From Bacteroidia bacterium (lineage in GTDB: Bacteria > Bacteroidota > Bacteroidia > Bacteroidales > UBA932), in the NCBI GenBank assembly GCA_030537315.1, contig JAUNNZ010000014.1, forward strand, positions 1 to 49,679: a stretch of 49,679 nt of DNA. Direction: 5' to 3'. Of this stretch, positions 5,016-14,278 are shown in pieces. Under the pieces are notes generated by a model that had not been told where the DNA came from, did not search any database, and worked only from the letters and a program-made list of their open reading frames with translations. Position numbers and translations under genes: made by a program. Numbering within the stretch: the stretch's first letter is position 1; each line of letters starts with the position of its first letter.

Positions 5016-5057
5016 TAGGGGAGCAAAAAGGTCGAGACATCAAGTCCCGACCTTTTT
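4959..5057. repeat. Module-boundary repeat C
   Basis: Third direct copy, between Bro-N gene 2 and the AlkD-like gene. It is more diverged from A and B than they are from each other. Confidence 0.75.
5025..5057 (-). terminator. Hairpin of repeat C, overlapping the AlkD-like gene end
   Basis: AAAAAGGTCGAGAC, loop ATCAA, GTCCCGACCTTTTT. On the minus strand the first arm encodes the last residues (KKVGT) and stop of the AlkD-like protein, so gene end and terminator are fused. Confidence 0.78.
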
Positions 5058-5759
5058 ATATGCGTTTCGTTCCTCTTCGGGGAATTTCTCTATCGCGTAT
5101 CTGAGCATAGTTCTTGGCATACGCTGACGGTTGATGTCCAGCCATTGCCGGAGCCTGTCCATATCCCGTTTGCCAGCCTCCCGAAGCATCCAGCCGACAG
5201 CCTTTTGGAGCAGGTCGTGGAGTGGTTCGGGCTTATTCAGAAATATCTCGGCAATGGCGTATGTGTCATCCAGCTCTCCTTTGCGGATGAATTGCAATGT
5301 GGATACAATCCCGATTCTTTGTTCCCAGATGGTTCTGCCGTTGCGGGCAAGATTATAGAGCAGTGACCTGTCTTTATCAAGGAGCCATCGGCCGAGAATC
5401 TCATAGCAGCTCAGGTCCACAAGATCCCAATTGTTAACGAATTCAGTGTGGTTCAGGTAAAAGTCCACGCAGCGCTTCTGAACCATCGGGCTCTTTTTTG
5501 CGTGAGAGAATATCTGGACAAGCGTCAGCAAGGCGGATAGTCTGATTTCGTGATACTCACTTCTTATGCATCCTTCCAGATCCTCCCAGCGCGTTTCCTT
5601 CCAGCATTCCTTCACCACAGACCTTGTCACGGGGACCTTTATTCCAAGGAATTTGTCCCCTTCTCCGTACTGCCCTGGACCTGTCTTGAAAAACCGAGAC
5701 AGTCCCGCGACTTCCGAAGGGTCGCTCTTTGAAAGCATTTGCGTAAGGAGCACGTTCAT
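5040..5759 (-). CDS. AlkD-like DNA alkylation repair protein
   Basis: A 239-residue all-helical protein of the AlkD/HEAT-repeat DNA glycosylase family. Recognisable segments are FFKTGPGQYGEGDKFLGIKV near the N-terminus, YHEIRLSALLTLV, and VNNWDLVDLSCYEILGRWLL, the DNA-facing helices typical of this family. Known members remove alkylated purines such as 3- and 7-alkylated bases. ATG at 5757-5759 is preferred over a TTG at 5768. The end overlaps the repeat C hairpin. It may be cargo of the accessory region or the first core gene beyond it; the sequence does not decide. Confidence 0.86.
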   Translation of the reverse strand: MNVLLTQMLSKSDPSEVAGLSRFFKTGPGQYGEGDKFLGIKVPVTRSVVKECWKETRWEDLEGCIRSEYHEIRLSALLTLVQIFSHAKKSPMVQKRCVDFYLNHTEFVNNWDLVDLSCYEILGRWLLDKDRSLLYNLARNGRTIWEQRIGIVSTLQFIRKGELDDTYAIAEIFLNKPEPLHDLLQKAVGWMLREAGKRDMDRLRQWLDINRQRMPRTMLRYAIEKFPEEERNAYKKVGT

Positions 5760-5773
5760 ACTACACAAAAAAG

Positions 5774-5806
5774 TTGTGCATTCTTAGGCGGCCTAAGAAT
5801 GCACAA
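5774..5806 (-). terminator. Terminator of the DUF3237 gene
   Basis: TTGTGCATTCTTAGG, loop CGG, CCTAAGAATGCACAA: a perfect 15-bp stem followed on the minus strand by CTTTTTTG. It separates the core genes from the AlkD-like gene. Confidence 0.9.
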
Positions 5807-5808
5807 AA

Positions 5809-6330
5809 TCATTTCACTCTCCAGACATCAAGGGTGATTCCGCTCTGACCGGTGCTGAAATCAGGCTGGCAGAGGAAGAGGGAATTGTTCATCCAGCTGT
5901 ACTTGCTGTCAGCGGGAGCCTCGAACTTCGGTGCGCAGCGGAAGTAGAAGCCGTCGCCCATTGCGATGATTCCACAATTGCGGACGTGAATCACTACGCC
6001 GTCATCTGTCTTGATACAGTAGATTGCTTCAATCTCGGTGCGGTTGCCGTTTGACATCTGATAGTCGGCGCCGCCGGGGATGATTTCGCCTTTCAGTTCC
6101 TTTCCCGGAAGGTTCCCTTCAAATGTACCGCCCGTGATGGGAACGATGTTCCTCATACCTTTCGGTGTCTGGCCGACAGAGTAGGCCTGGCCGAGTTCCA
6201 CGTGAAGGCGGAGGCAGTATTCAAGTTCAGGGGCCTTCGGCTCCTGCGGGGCCTGTTGCGCAGCGGCCTCAAAGGAAGCAATCGCCCCGGTCATCAGGGC
6301 GATTGCTATTATTGAGAGAATCTTTTTCAT
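5809..6330 (-). CDS. Exported DUF3237 family protein
   Basis: A 173-residue protein with a signal peptide (MKKILSIIAIALMTGAIASF, cleavage probably near AAAQ). The mature part is a single DUF3237 domain with its typical blocks: VPITGGTFEG, GEIIPGGADYQ, IYCIKTDDGVVIHVRNCG, FYFRCAPKFE and WMNNSLFLCQ. DUF3237 proteins are small beta-barrels of unknown function. It starts 6 nt after the esterase stop, so both are probably one operon and exported together; a shared role in handling phenolic or acylated substrates is only a guess. Confidence 0.88.
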   Translation of the reverse strand: MKKILSIIAIALMTGAIASFEAAAQQAPQEPKAPELEYCLRLHVELGQAYSVGQTPKGMRNIVPITGGTFEGNLPGKELKGEIIPGGADYQMSNGNRTEIEAIYCIKTDDGVVIHVRNCGIIAMGDGFYFRCAPKFEAPADSKYSWMNNSLFLCQPDFSTGQSGITLDVWRVK

Positions 6331-6336
6331 CAGAGA

Positions 6337-7604
<1,268 letters not shown>

Positions 7605-7606
7605 TA

Positions 7607-8620
7607 TTAATTCACGCGGATTTTCTGGCCTATGTGGATCTTGTTTATGTTGATACCCGGATTCAGGCTCTTTATCTTGGCAACGCTGACGCCTTCCTTG
7701 ACTGCGATGTGGGAAACCGTCTCGCCGTTCTTGACTGTATGCCAGCGCATTGCGGCACGCTCGGCGGCGAGTCTCTTCTCTTCGGCTTCGATAGCCTCGT
7801 CGGTGGCATATATTTCATCCTCTTCGTCTATGGTTTCAGGCACGTAATGGGAGGACGCGTCAAGATAGCTGCGGCGCAGTACAAAGACGTTCTTGCGAAG
7901 CTCACCCTTCTCGAAATCGATGATCCACTGAGGATCGAAAGCAAAGCCGCTGAAGCGGGTTTCGAAATGAAGGTGAGGACCGGTAGAACGACCGGTAGAG
8001 CCGCCCAGGCCGATTTCGTCACCGGCACGCACCCAGTCACCAATCTCTACAAGTCTCTTGGACAGATGGCCGTAGAATGTTTCAAGGCCATTCTCGTGAC
8101 GGATGATAACGAGATTGCCATAGCCTCTCGAATACATCGACACACGCACGCGGCCGTCGAAAGCTGCCTTGACAGGAGTACCCGTCGGCAAAGGCAGGTC
8201 GACGCCCTGATGACGGCGCCCGCGGCGATAGCCGAACTTCGAATAAACCGCCCTTACATATGGGCAGACGAAATTGCTCGCTGAGTCGACGAGGATTATG
8301 GAATTCCTCAACGGAAGGCTGTCAAGCTTGACGTTTGTGTATGGATTAGGCTCATTGACCACCCAGTTGTTCACGAACACCGAGTCCTGGCCCACTATGT
8401 CGAAATTCTTGACATAGAACCAGCTGTGGTCATCTTTCAAGACGACCAGAAGGCGGCCGTCGCCAATATTGAGGGTGTCAACCTCAACCCCCTTCCCGCT
8501 TTTGAAATCGGAGTATCCGTCCTCATCGGGAACATTTCCATTAAAAACAGTTGAATCAGGTTCTTGCGCCAGTGCAACGACTGACAGGAATAGGCTCAGT
8601 AACAGTACGTTCTTTTTCAT
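7607..8620 (-). CDS. M23 peptidase with C-terminal LysM, exported
   Basis: A 337-residue cell-wall hydrolase. Signal peptide MKKNVLLLSLFLSVVALAQ. The M23 (lysostaphin-like) zinc domain spans about 130-235: HQGVDLPLPTGTPV supplies the first His and Asp ligands and STGPHLHFETRF the HxH pair. A LysM repeat ends the chain (HTVKNGETVSHIAV, near 293-336), giving peptidoglycan binding. It cleaves peptide cross-bridges of peptidoglycan or activates amidases; zinc ligands look intact. It starts 2 nt after phosphomannomutase, so it is the last gene of ruvX-def-manB-M23. Confidence 0.92.
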   Translation of the reverse strand: MKKNVLLLSLFLSVVALAQEPDSTVFNGNVPDEDGYSDFKSGKGVEVDTLNIGDGRLLVVLKDDHSWFYVKNFDIVGQDSVFVNNWVVNEPNPYTNVKLDSLPLRNSIILVDSASNFVCPYVRAVYSKFGYRRGRRHQGVDLPLPTGTPVKAAFDGRVRVSMYSRGYGNLVIIRHENGLETFYGHLSKRLVEIGDWVRAGDEIGLGGSTGRSTGPHLHFETRFSGFAFDPQWIIDFEKGELRKNVFVLRRSYLDASSHYVPETIDEEDEIYATDEAIEAEEKRLAAERAAMRWHTVKNGETVSHIAVKEGVSVAKIKSLNPGININKIHIGQKIRVN

Positions 8621-8622
8621 TG

Positions 8623-9987
8623 TTATGATTTTATTGCATCGAACCTCTGTACCAGAAGCTTCGTGGCTTCCTCCACCTTCTCTGCAAGCAGTTCATCGGT
8701 TGACGCTTCACAGATGAAGCGGAGATAAGGTTCTGTATTGGAAGGGCGAATATTGAACCACCATTGGCTGAACTCCACACGGTATCCGTCAAAGTCCATA
8801 AAGGCTTCGGCTTTTTCAGATGCCATGAAATAGTCCTTCACGGCATCCATTGCGCCCTTCTTGTCTTCAAGTTTAAAGTTTATTTCACCCGAATTCTTAT
8901 ACTTCGTGATTTCATCTATCTGCTGGCTGAAAGTCTTGCCTTTCTTCTTGAGCCCGGACACTATCCGGAGCACGATCATCGAGGCGAGCAGACCGCTGTC
9001 GGAATAGAAGAAATCCTTGAAATAGTAATGTCCCGCGAGTTCTCCGCCCCACAGGCCGTCGATCTCGCGAAGTTTCGGCGCCGCGTACGCGCGCCCGACA
9101 CGCCAGGTGTGCAGATCTGCGCCGTACGGCTGAAGGAACTCGCCGACAGCCTTGGAACTGCGTATCTCCTGCAGCACGCGGGGATCCTTCTCCCCTCTCT
9201 CGCCGCAGAAATACAGAGCCATCATCGCGATGATCAGGTCCGGAGCCACGAAACGGCACTTGTCATCGACAAACATCACACGGTCGGCGTCGCCGTCATA
9301 AATGACGCCGACGTCGGCACCCTTCTCTGCAACAAGCTTCCTCAACGGCTCAACATTCTTGGGAATGAGAGGGTTAGGCTCGTGGTTAGGGAAACGTCCG
9401 TCGATTGTGTCAAAGATATATGAAGCCTCTTCGCCGAACACTTCGTGGGCGAAGAGACAGGACATTCCGTTTGAAAGGTCGAAAGCGATCTTCAGGTTGG
9501 CGTAGTCACCCTTGAATTTGAGCATGAACGCCATGTAGTCATCGTGGATATCCTTGTCGTACACCCGTCCGCGGCTGGCCGCCGGAGGCGTCTCGCGGCC
9601 GCTGTCAATCCACTCCTTGATCTGGCCGAGACCGGTATCGAGGCCGACCGGGAGTGCGTTCTCGCGTGAGACCTTCATCCCGTTGTATTCCGCAGGATTG
9701 TGGGAGGCTGTTATCTGGACCGATGCCTTGAATCCGTAGTTCGCTGTTGCGAAATATACCATGGGGGTCGAGCTGAGTCCGAGGTCATAGACATCTGCGC
9801 CCGCATCGCATATTCCCTCAAGGAGCGCGTCGTGAATCTCCAGGGAAGACACCCGGCAGTCGCGGCCGACAAGCACTTTGTCCGTCTTGAGAAGTTCAGG
9901 AATGAAATATCCTACCTTGTAAGCTGTCGTACGGTCGAAGTCCACCCCGTAGACGCCTCTGATGTCGTATGCGTGAAATGCGCCCAT
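8623..9987 (-). CDS. manB: Phosphomannomutase/phosphoglucomutase
   Basis: A 454-residue alpha-D-phosphohexomutase. It has the four family motifs: active-site phosphoserine loop TASHNPAEYNGMK (near 95-107), metal loop DGDADRVMF (near 235), sugar-binding GGELAGHYYF (near 320) and phosphate-binding RPSNTEPYLRF (near 415). It interconverts mannose- or glucose-6-phosphate and the 1-phosphate, feeding GDP-mannose or UDP-glucose synthesis for surface glycans. All key residues are present. Substrate preference cannot be told from sequence; the symbol is by family convention. It lies 3 nt after def. Confidence 0.92.
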   Translation of the reverse strand: MGAFHAYDIRGVYGVDFDRTTAYKVGYFIPELLKTDKVLVGRDCRVSSLEIHDALLEGICDAGADVYDLGLSSTPMVYFATANYGFKASVQITASHNPAEYNGMKVSRENALPVGLDTGLGQIKEWIDSGRETPPAASRGRVYDKDIHDDYMAFMLKFKGDYANLKIAFDLSNGMSCLFAHEVFGEEASYIFDTIDGRFPNHEPNPLIPKNVEPLRKLVAEKGADVGVIYDGDADRVMFVDDKCRFVAPDLIIAMMALYFCGERGEKDPRVLQEIRSSKAVGEFLQPYGADLHTWRVGRAYAAPKLREIDGLWGGELAGHYYFKDFFYSDSGLLASMIVLRIVSGLKKKGKTFSQQIDEITKYKNSGEINFKLEDKKGAMDAVKDYFMASEKAEAFMDFDGYRVEFSQWWFNIRPSNTEPYLRFICEASTDELLAEKVEEATKLLVQRFDAIKS

Positions 9988-9990
9988 AAG

Positions 9991-10545
9991 CTATTTGATT
10001 TTGGATTTGTATGCCGTGCCAACCTTGCCGTGGGAAATGCTGACCAGTTTCTTGGCTATTATTTTACGGCGGATAGGGGCCACGAGGTCAGTGAAGAGGA
10101 CCCCGTCGAGATGGGAGAACTCATGCTGTATCATACGGCAGGCGAACTTGTCGAAAGACTCCTCCTTTTTCTCAAGGTTCTCGTCATAATACTCGACCCT
10201 GATGGAAGCCGGACGGCGCACGTCGGCGTAAACTCCCGGCACGCTGAGGCAGCCCTCGTTGAATTCGCACTGTTCAGCACTCTCCTCAACTATCACCGGG
10301 TTGATGAATGTTCTCTTGAAACCTTTCAGATAAGGATAAACGTCGGCCATGATGTCACCGTCAACCACGCAGACACGCTGGCTTACACCGATCTGAGGCG
10401 CGGCCAGGCCACAGCCCTCAGACTTTGCGAGAGTCTCCCACAGGTCAGCGACAAGCGTCGCGAGTTCATCTTTCTTCGAAAGGTCGGCTGCCGGGGCGAC
10501 TTTCCTCAAAACCTCGGAGCCGTATAAATAAATCGGCTGTATCAT
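9991..10545 (-). CDS. def: Peptide deformylase
   Basis: A 184-residue metalloenzyme that removes the formyl group from the N-terminal methionine of new proteins. The three motifs are intact: GCGLAAPQIG (near 44), EGCLSVPGV (near 98, Cys metal ligand) and QHEFSHLDGVLF (near 138, HExxH). Length fits the family. The ATG overlaps the ruvX stop by 4 nt, showing translational coupling. Confidence 0.97.
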   Translation of the reverse strand: MIQPIYLYGSEVLRKVAPAADLSKKDELATLVADLWETLAKSEGCGLAAPQIGVSQRVCVVDGDIMADVYPYLKGFKRTFINPVIVEESAEQCEFNEGCLSVPGVYADVRRPASIRVEYYDENLEKKEESFDKFACRMIQHEFSHLDGVLFTDLVAPIRRKIIAKKLVSISHGKVGTAYKSKIK

Positions 10546-10955
10546 TTTCTCTTGTCCAGATATCCTTGCAAAATTATTGCCGCGCTGATCTTGTCGACTG
10601 AATTTTTGTCACGGCGGTCTGACTTTTTCATTCCGCCGTCAATCATTGCCCTGTGCGCGAGCACCGATGTGAACCTCTCGTCCTCAAGCGCGACGGGCGT
10701 ATCGGGAAATGCCTTCTGCAATTTCTTGAGGAATGCGTCAACGTCAGGAGCGCACTGGGCGGGGGCCCCGTTGAGATTCAGCGGGTAACCGACGACAAAG
10801 CGTTCAATCGTCTCGGCCGTGGCGTATTTTTGGAGATATTCTATTATCTTTGCAGAAGGAACCGTCTCCAAAGGAGACGCGAAGATACCCAGAGGGTCGC
10901 TTACCGCCACTCCTACCCTGGCACTTCCGTAATCTATCCCGATGGTTCTGTTCAT
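10542..10955 (-). CDS. ruvX: Putative pre-16S rRNA nuclease / Holliday resolvase RuvX
   Basis: A 137-residue RNase H-fold nuclease of the YqgF/RuvX family. It starts TIGIDYGSARVGVAVSD, holding the first catalytic Asp, and later has LEDERFTSVLA. E. coli YqgF helps mature the 5' end of 16S rRNA; a resolvase role was proposed earlier. The ATG at 10953-10955 is used; a GTG just before it at 10958 is possible. A consensus promoter lies only 5 nt upstream and inside the divergent M23 gene, so the mRNA may be leaderless. First gene of ruvX-def-manB-M23. Confidence 0.94.
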   Translation of the reverse strand: MNRTIGIDYGSARVGVAVSDPLGIFASPLETVPSAKIIEYLQKYATAETIERFVVGYPLNLNGAPAQCAPDVDAFLKKLQKAFPDTPVALEDERFTSVLAHRAMIDGGMKKSDRRDKNSVDKISAAIILQGYLDKRK

Positions 10956-10960
10956 CACTG

Positions 10961-10991
10961 CAAATTTAACTCAAAAGTATGGGAAGACAAA
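10961..10991 (-). promoter_or_regulatory. Promoter of the ruvX operon
   Basis: The minus strand reads TTTG (10988-10991), 19 nt, TAAATTTG (10961-10968): a full consensus match. It overlaps the first codons of the divergent M23 gene and ends 5 nt before the ruvX ATG. Confidence 0.82.
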
Positions 10992-11827
10992 ATCCGGCAG
11001 ACTGGAACAAAAGATACAGGATCTCGCTCGTCGAGAACGACACCCACGTTTCCATCGGCTCCGTCCGGTTCACCAAAATAAACGGCATCTTCATCGGCGC
11101 CGGCATCATCATAGCGTTCATACTGCTCATCTACTGTCTCATCGCCTTCACGCCCCTGCGATCCACGATACCGGGCTATCCGGACGCCCATTCCAAGGAA
11201 GTCGCAGTGGCCAATGCCATACGCATAGACTCTCTCGAGACCATCATCACGAAATGGGACCTCTATGCGGAGAATCTCTCCCGTGTCCTCGCCGGAGACC
11301 AGACGATCAGCATCGACAGCATCGTGAGCTCGAACAGGACGAAATACCTCTCCGCCAAATCCCTGGAGGAACTCAACCGCAGGGACTCGGTTCTTCGCGA
11401 AACAGTCCAGCTTGAGGAACAGTTCGGCGTTAGCGGCACCAGCAGGAATCTCCCGATCGAGGGCATGCACTTCTTCTCCCCTATCAAAGGCGTGGTGTCC
11501 CAGGGGTTCGACATGACCCTGCATCCCGCCATCGACATCACCGCGCCTTCCGGCTCGGTCGTCAGCGCGGTCTATGACGGTTTCGTCATCTACACCGGCT
11601 GGGACGAGGGCAAGGGTAACGTCATCATCATCCAGCATCCGGACAACGTGATCTCCGTCTACGGCCACAACCAGAAGCTCCTTAAGAAGCTCGGCGAATC
11701 CGTCAAGGCGGGCACATCGATAGCCCTCGTGGGAAATACAGGGTCTCTCACCACAGGAGACCACCTTCATTTCGAACTCTGGTCCGACGGCACGCCGATG
11801 GACCCTACTAAACTGATAAGCTTCTAG
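10979..11827 (+). CDS. Membrane-anchored M23 peptidase
   Basis: A 282-residue protein. The N-terminus is cytoplasmic and basic, one membrane helix lies near residues 38-60 (GIIIAFILLIYCLIAF), then a coiled linker and a C-terminal M23 domain. Zinc motif residues are HPAIDITA (HxxxD) and GDHLHFELW (HxH), both intact. It probably cleaves peptidoglycan peptides or activates amidases in the periplasm. The stop TAG shares its G with the GTG start of dxr, so the two are coupled. It is the first gene of M23-dxr-rseP-DUF4837. Confidence 0.9.
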   Translation: MGRQNPADWNKRYRISLVENDTHVSIGSVRFTKINGIFIGAGIIIAFILLIYCLIAFTPLRSTIPGYPDAHSKEVAVANAIRIDSLETIITKWDLYAENLSRVLAGDQTISIDSIVSSNRTKYLSAKSLEELNRRDSVLRETVQLEEQFGVSGTSRNLPIEGMHFFSPIKGVVSQGFDMTLHPAIDITAPSGSVVSAVYDGFVIYTGWDEGKGNVIIIQHPDNVISVYGHNQKLLKKLGESVKAGTSIALVGNTGSLTTGDHLHFELWSDGTPMDPTKLISF

Positions 11828-12981
11828 TGGCAAAAAGAAGAATAGCCATACTCGGGTCAACCGGCTCGATAGGCACACAGACCCTGGACGTAGTACGCCA
11901 GCACCCTGACCTCTTCGAGGTCGATATGATTTCCGCACGCAGCAACGCAGACCTGCTTGCGGCGCAGGCGCGCGAATTCAACGTCAACCACGTCGTCATC
12001 TGCGACGAATCGCGCTACGAGCCCCTCTGCGAAGCCCTGAAAGACTCCGACTGCAAAGTCTGGTTCGGCGTGGGCAGCCTCTGCGAGCTTGTCAAGTCCG
12101 ACGGCGTTGACATCGTCGTCGGCGCGATGGTCGGTTTCAGCGGTCTGAAACCTACGCTTGCCGCCCTCGAGGCCGGCAAGATTGTCGCCCTCGCCAACAA
12201 GGAGACCCTCGTTGCCGCAGGCAGCGTCGTGACAAAGACGATGCGCGAGCACAACGCCGTCATCCTTCCTGTGGATTCTGAACATTCCGCAATCTTCCAG
12301 TGCCTGCTTGCAGCCCAGGGGAACGAAGTGGAAAAGATTCACCTCACCGCATCCGGAGGACCTTTCCGCACCTGGGACCGCAAGTCTATTGCCGCGGCAC
12401 GCGCAAGTGAGGCCCTCAAGCATCCGAACTGGGATATGGGGGCGAAAGTCACCATAGACTCCGCCACAATGATGAACAAGGGTTTCGAGGTGATTGAGGC
12501 AAAATGGCTGTTCGACATAGACCCGTCGCGCATTCACGTTGTTGTACATCCGGAATCCATCATCCATTCGATGGTGGAGTTCGCCGACGGCGCCGTGATC
12601 GCCCAGATGGGCTGTCCGGACATGCGCGAGCCCATCGGCTTCGCGCTCAGTTTCCCGTCACGCGTGACGGTGGGCAACAGGAAGCTTGACTTCGCCTCCA
12701 TCGGCAGCCTTACCTTCGAAGAGCCGGACCTTGACAGATTCCCTTGCCTGAGGCTCGCGTATGAAGCAATTGAGCGCGGCGGGAACGCACCTTGCGCACT
12801 CAACGCCGCGAACGAAGTCGCCGTGGCCGCATACCTCAAGGATATGATTTCCTTCTATGACATCGCGCGCATCAACGAGAAATGCCTCGCGGGAATGAAT
12901 TTTGCAGCGGATCCGACCATCGAAGACATTTTCGAGACCAACAAAGAGATTGCAGCGATAGCCAATGGATACATTGATTAA
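11827..12981 (+). CDS. dxr: 1-deoxy-D-xylulose 5-phosphate reductoisomerase
   Basis: A 384-residue enzyme for the second step of the MEP isoprenoid pathway: NADPH-dependent conversion of DXP to MEP. N-terminal nucleotide motif LGSTGSIGTQTL; metal and substrate motifs VDSEHSAIFQCL and TASGGPFR; C-terminal helical part complete. It starts with GTG, sharing one base with the upstream stop, and overlaps rseP by 17 nt. Products feed UppS, encoded at 29150. Confidence 0.97.
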   Translation: MAKRRIAILGSTGSIGTQTLDVVRQHPDLFEVDMISARSNADLLAAQAREFNVNHVVICDESRYEPLCEALKDSDCKVWFGVGSLCELVKSDGVDIVVGAMVGFSGLKPTLAALEAGKIVALANKETLVAAGSVVTKTMREHNAVILPVDSEHSAIFQCLLAAQGNEVEKIHLTASGGPFRTWDRKSIAAARASEALKHPNWDMGAKVTIDSATMMNKGFEVIEAKWLFDIDPSRIHVVVHPESIIHSMVEFADGAVIAQMGCPDMREPIGFALSFPSRVTVGNRKLDFASIGSLTFEEPDLDRFPCLRLAYEAIERGGNAPCALNAANEVAVAAYLKDMISFYDIARINEKCLAGMNFAADPTIEDIFETNKEIAAIANGYID

Positions 12982-14266
12982 GGCTCTCCAGGTCATCCTG
13001 GCCCTTTCCCTGCTCATTTTCATTCATGAGCTGGGGCATTTCATGTGGGCCAAGATCTTCCATATACGGGTGGACAAATTCTACCTGTTCTTCGACGTCG
13101 GCGGCAAGAGGATCGCCAGATGGAGATGGGGCGAGACCGAATTCGGCATAGGCTGGCTGCCGCTCGGCGGCTACTGCAAGATTTCCGGAATGGTCGACGA
13201 GTCAATGGACCTCGAGCAGATGCGGAGTGAACCGCAGCCGTGGGAATACCGCAGCCATCCTGCCTGGCAGAGGCTGTTCGTCACCGCCGGAGGCGTGCTG
13301 AACAATTTCATCTTCGCCATTATCTGCTACATAGGGATAATGGCCGGCTGGGGCCAGTCATATATCGCCAACCAGGGCACCAAGGTATTCGTGAGCGACC
13401 TCGCATATGAAATGGGATTTCGGACAGGAGACGAGATACTTTCCCTTGACGACTACGTTCCGGAGAATTTCGCTTCTCTCCAGGCCGACATCGCCCGCCG
13501 CAACGTTCACAAGGCGACAGTCCTCCGCGGCGGCGACACCCTTGACATATATATCGACCAGGCGATGATAAGCGAGGTGCTGAACGCACCTCTGCTGTTC
13601 GACATCGCGCTGCCGTTCGTGATTGACTCCGTCTCGGCCGACGGCCCGAACGCGGCATCCGGGCTCCTCCACGGCGACCGTGTCGTCGCATTCGGAGGGA
13701 AGGAAGTCGAGTTCCTCCAAGACGCCCGCGAAGTTCTTGAAGGCCTTCGCGGCGCCAGTATCGACGCTGAAGTCGTGCGCGGCGCCGACACCCTGGCCGT
13801 TCCGGTCCAGGTGGACACCGCCGGCCGCATAGGCGTCTATATGGTGATGCCGAACATAAAGAAGCAGGAATATACCGTACTCAGCGCAATCCCGGCAGGA
13901 ATCAAGCTCACCGGTGACACCATAAAGGGTTACCTGCAGGACCTCCGCCTTCTCGCAACACCTTCCACCGGCGCCTACAAGTCAGTAGGAAGCTTCATAG
14001 CAATAGGCCAGGTCTTCCCTGCCATATGGGACTGGTTCAAATTCATCAATATCATAGCCCTGCTGTCGATAATGCTGGGCGTAATGAACCTGATACCTAT
14101 CCCGGGGCTTGACGGCGGACACATCGTGTTCACGCTGTTCGAGATGATCACCGGACGCAAGCCTGGTGAAAAGTTCCTCGTGATCGCCCAGATGATAGGT
14201 ATGATTCTGCTTATAGGCCTTATGATACTGGCCTTCGGCAACGACATAGGACGATTGATACATTAA
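12965..14266 (+). CDS. rseP: RIP metalloprotease RseP
   Basis: A 433-residue site-2 protease. Zinc motif HELGH near residue 20 in the first membrane helix; NLIPIPGLDGG near residue 379 supplies the third ligand; PDZ-like regions lie between about 120 and 290. Four membrane segments are expected. Relatives cut anti-sigma factors and signal-peptide remnants inside the membrane; the target here is unknown. It overlaps the end of dxr by 17 nt. Confidence 0.95.
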   Translation: MDTLIKALQVILALSLLIFIHELGHFMWAKIFHIRVDKFYLFFDVGGKRIARWRWGETEFGIGWLPLGGYCKISGMVDESMDLEQMRSEPQPWEYRSHPAWQRLFVTAGGVLNNFIFAIICYIGIMAGWGQSYIANQGTKVFVSDLAYEMGFRTGDEILSLDDYVPENFASLQADIARRNVHKATVLRGGDTLDIYIDQAMISEVLNAPLLFDIALPFVIDSVSADGPNAASGLLHGDRVVAFGGKEVEFLQDAREVLEGLRGASIDAEVVRGADTLAVPVQVDTAGRIGVYMVMPNIKKQEYTVLSAIPAGIKLTGDTIKGYLQDLRLLATPSTGAYKSVGSFIAIGQVFPAIWDWFKFINIIALLSIMLGVMNLIPIPGLDGGHIVFTLFEMITGRKPGEKFLVIAQMIGMILLIGLMILAFGNDIGRLIH

Positions 14267-14278
14267 CATTATACTATT

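Noticed and set aside
2131-5057. Repeats A-C as a CRISPR array
   Set aside because: The repeats are ~100 bp, imperfect, 0.9-1.9 kb apart and separated by genes; no cas genes.
2131-5057. Repeats A-C as integron attC sites
   Set aside because: GTTAGGG resembles a core site, but the attC inverse core and symmetric arms are missing and no integrase is present.
678-5768. A classic genomic island with a direct tRNA-Asn att repeat at its right end
   Set aside because: No direct copy of the tRNA 3' end was found to the right and no integrase is visible; the only exact copy (791-805) is inverted.
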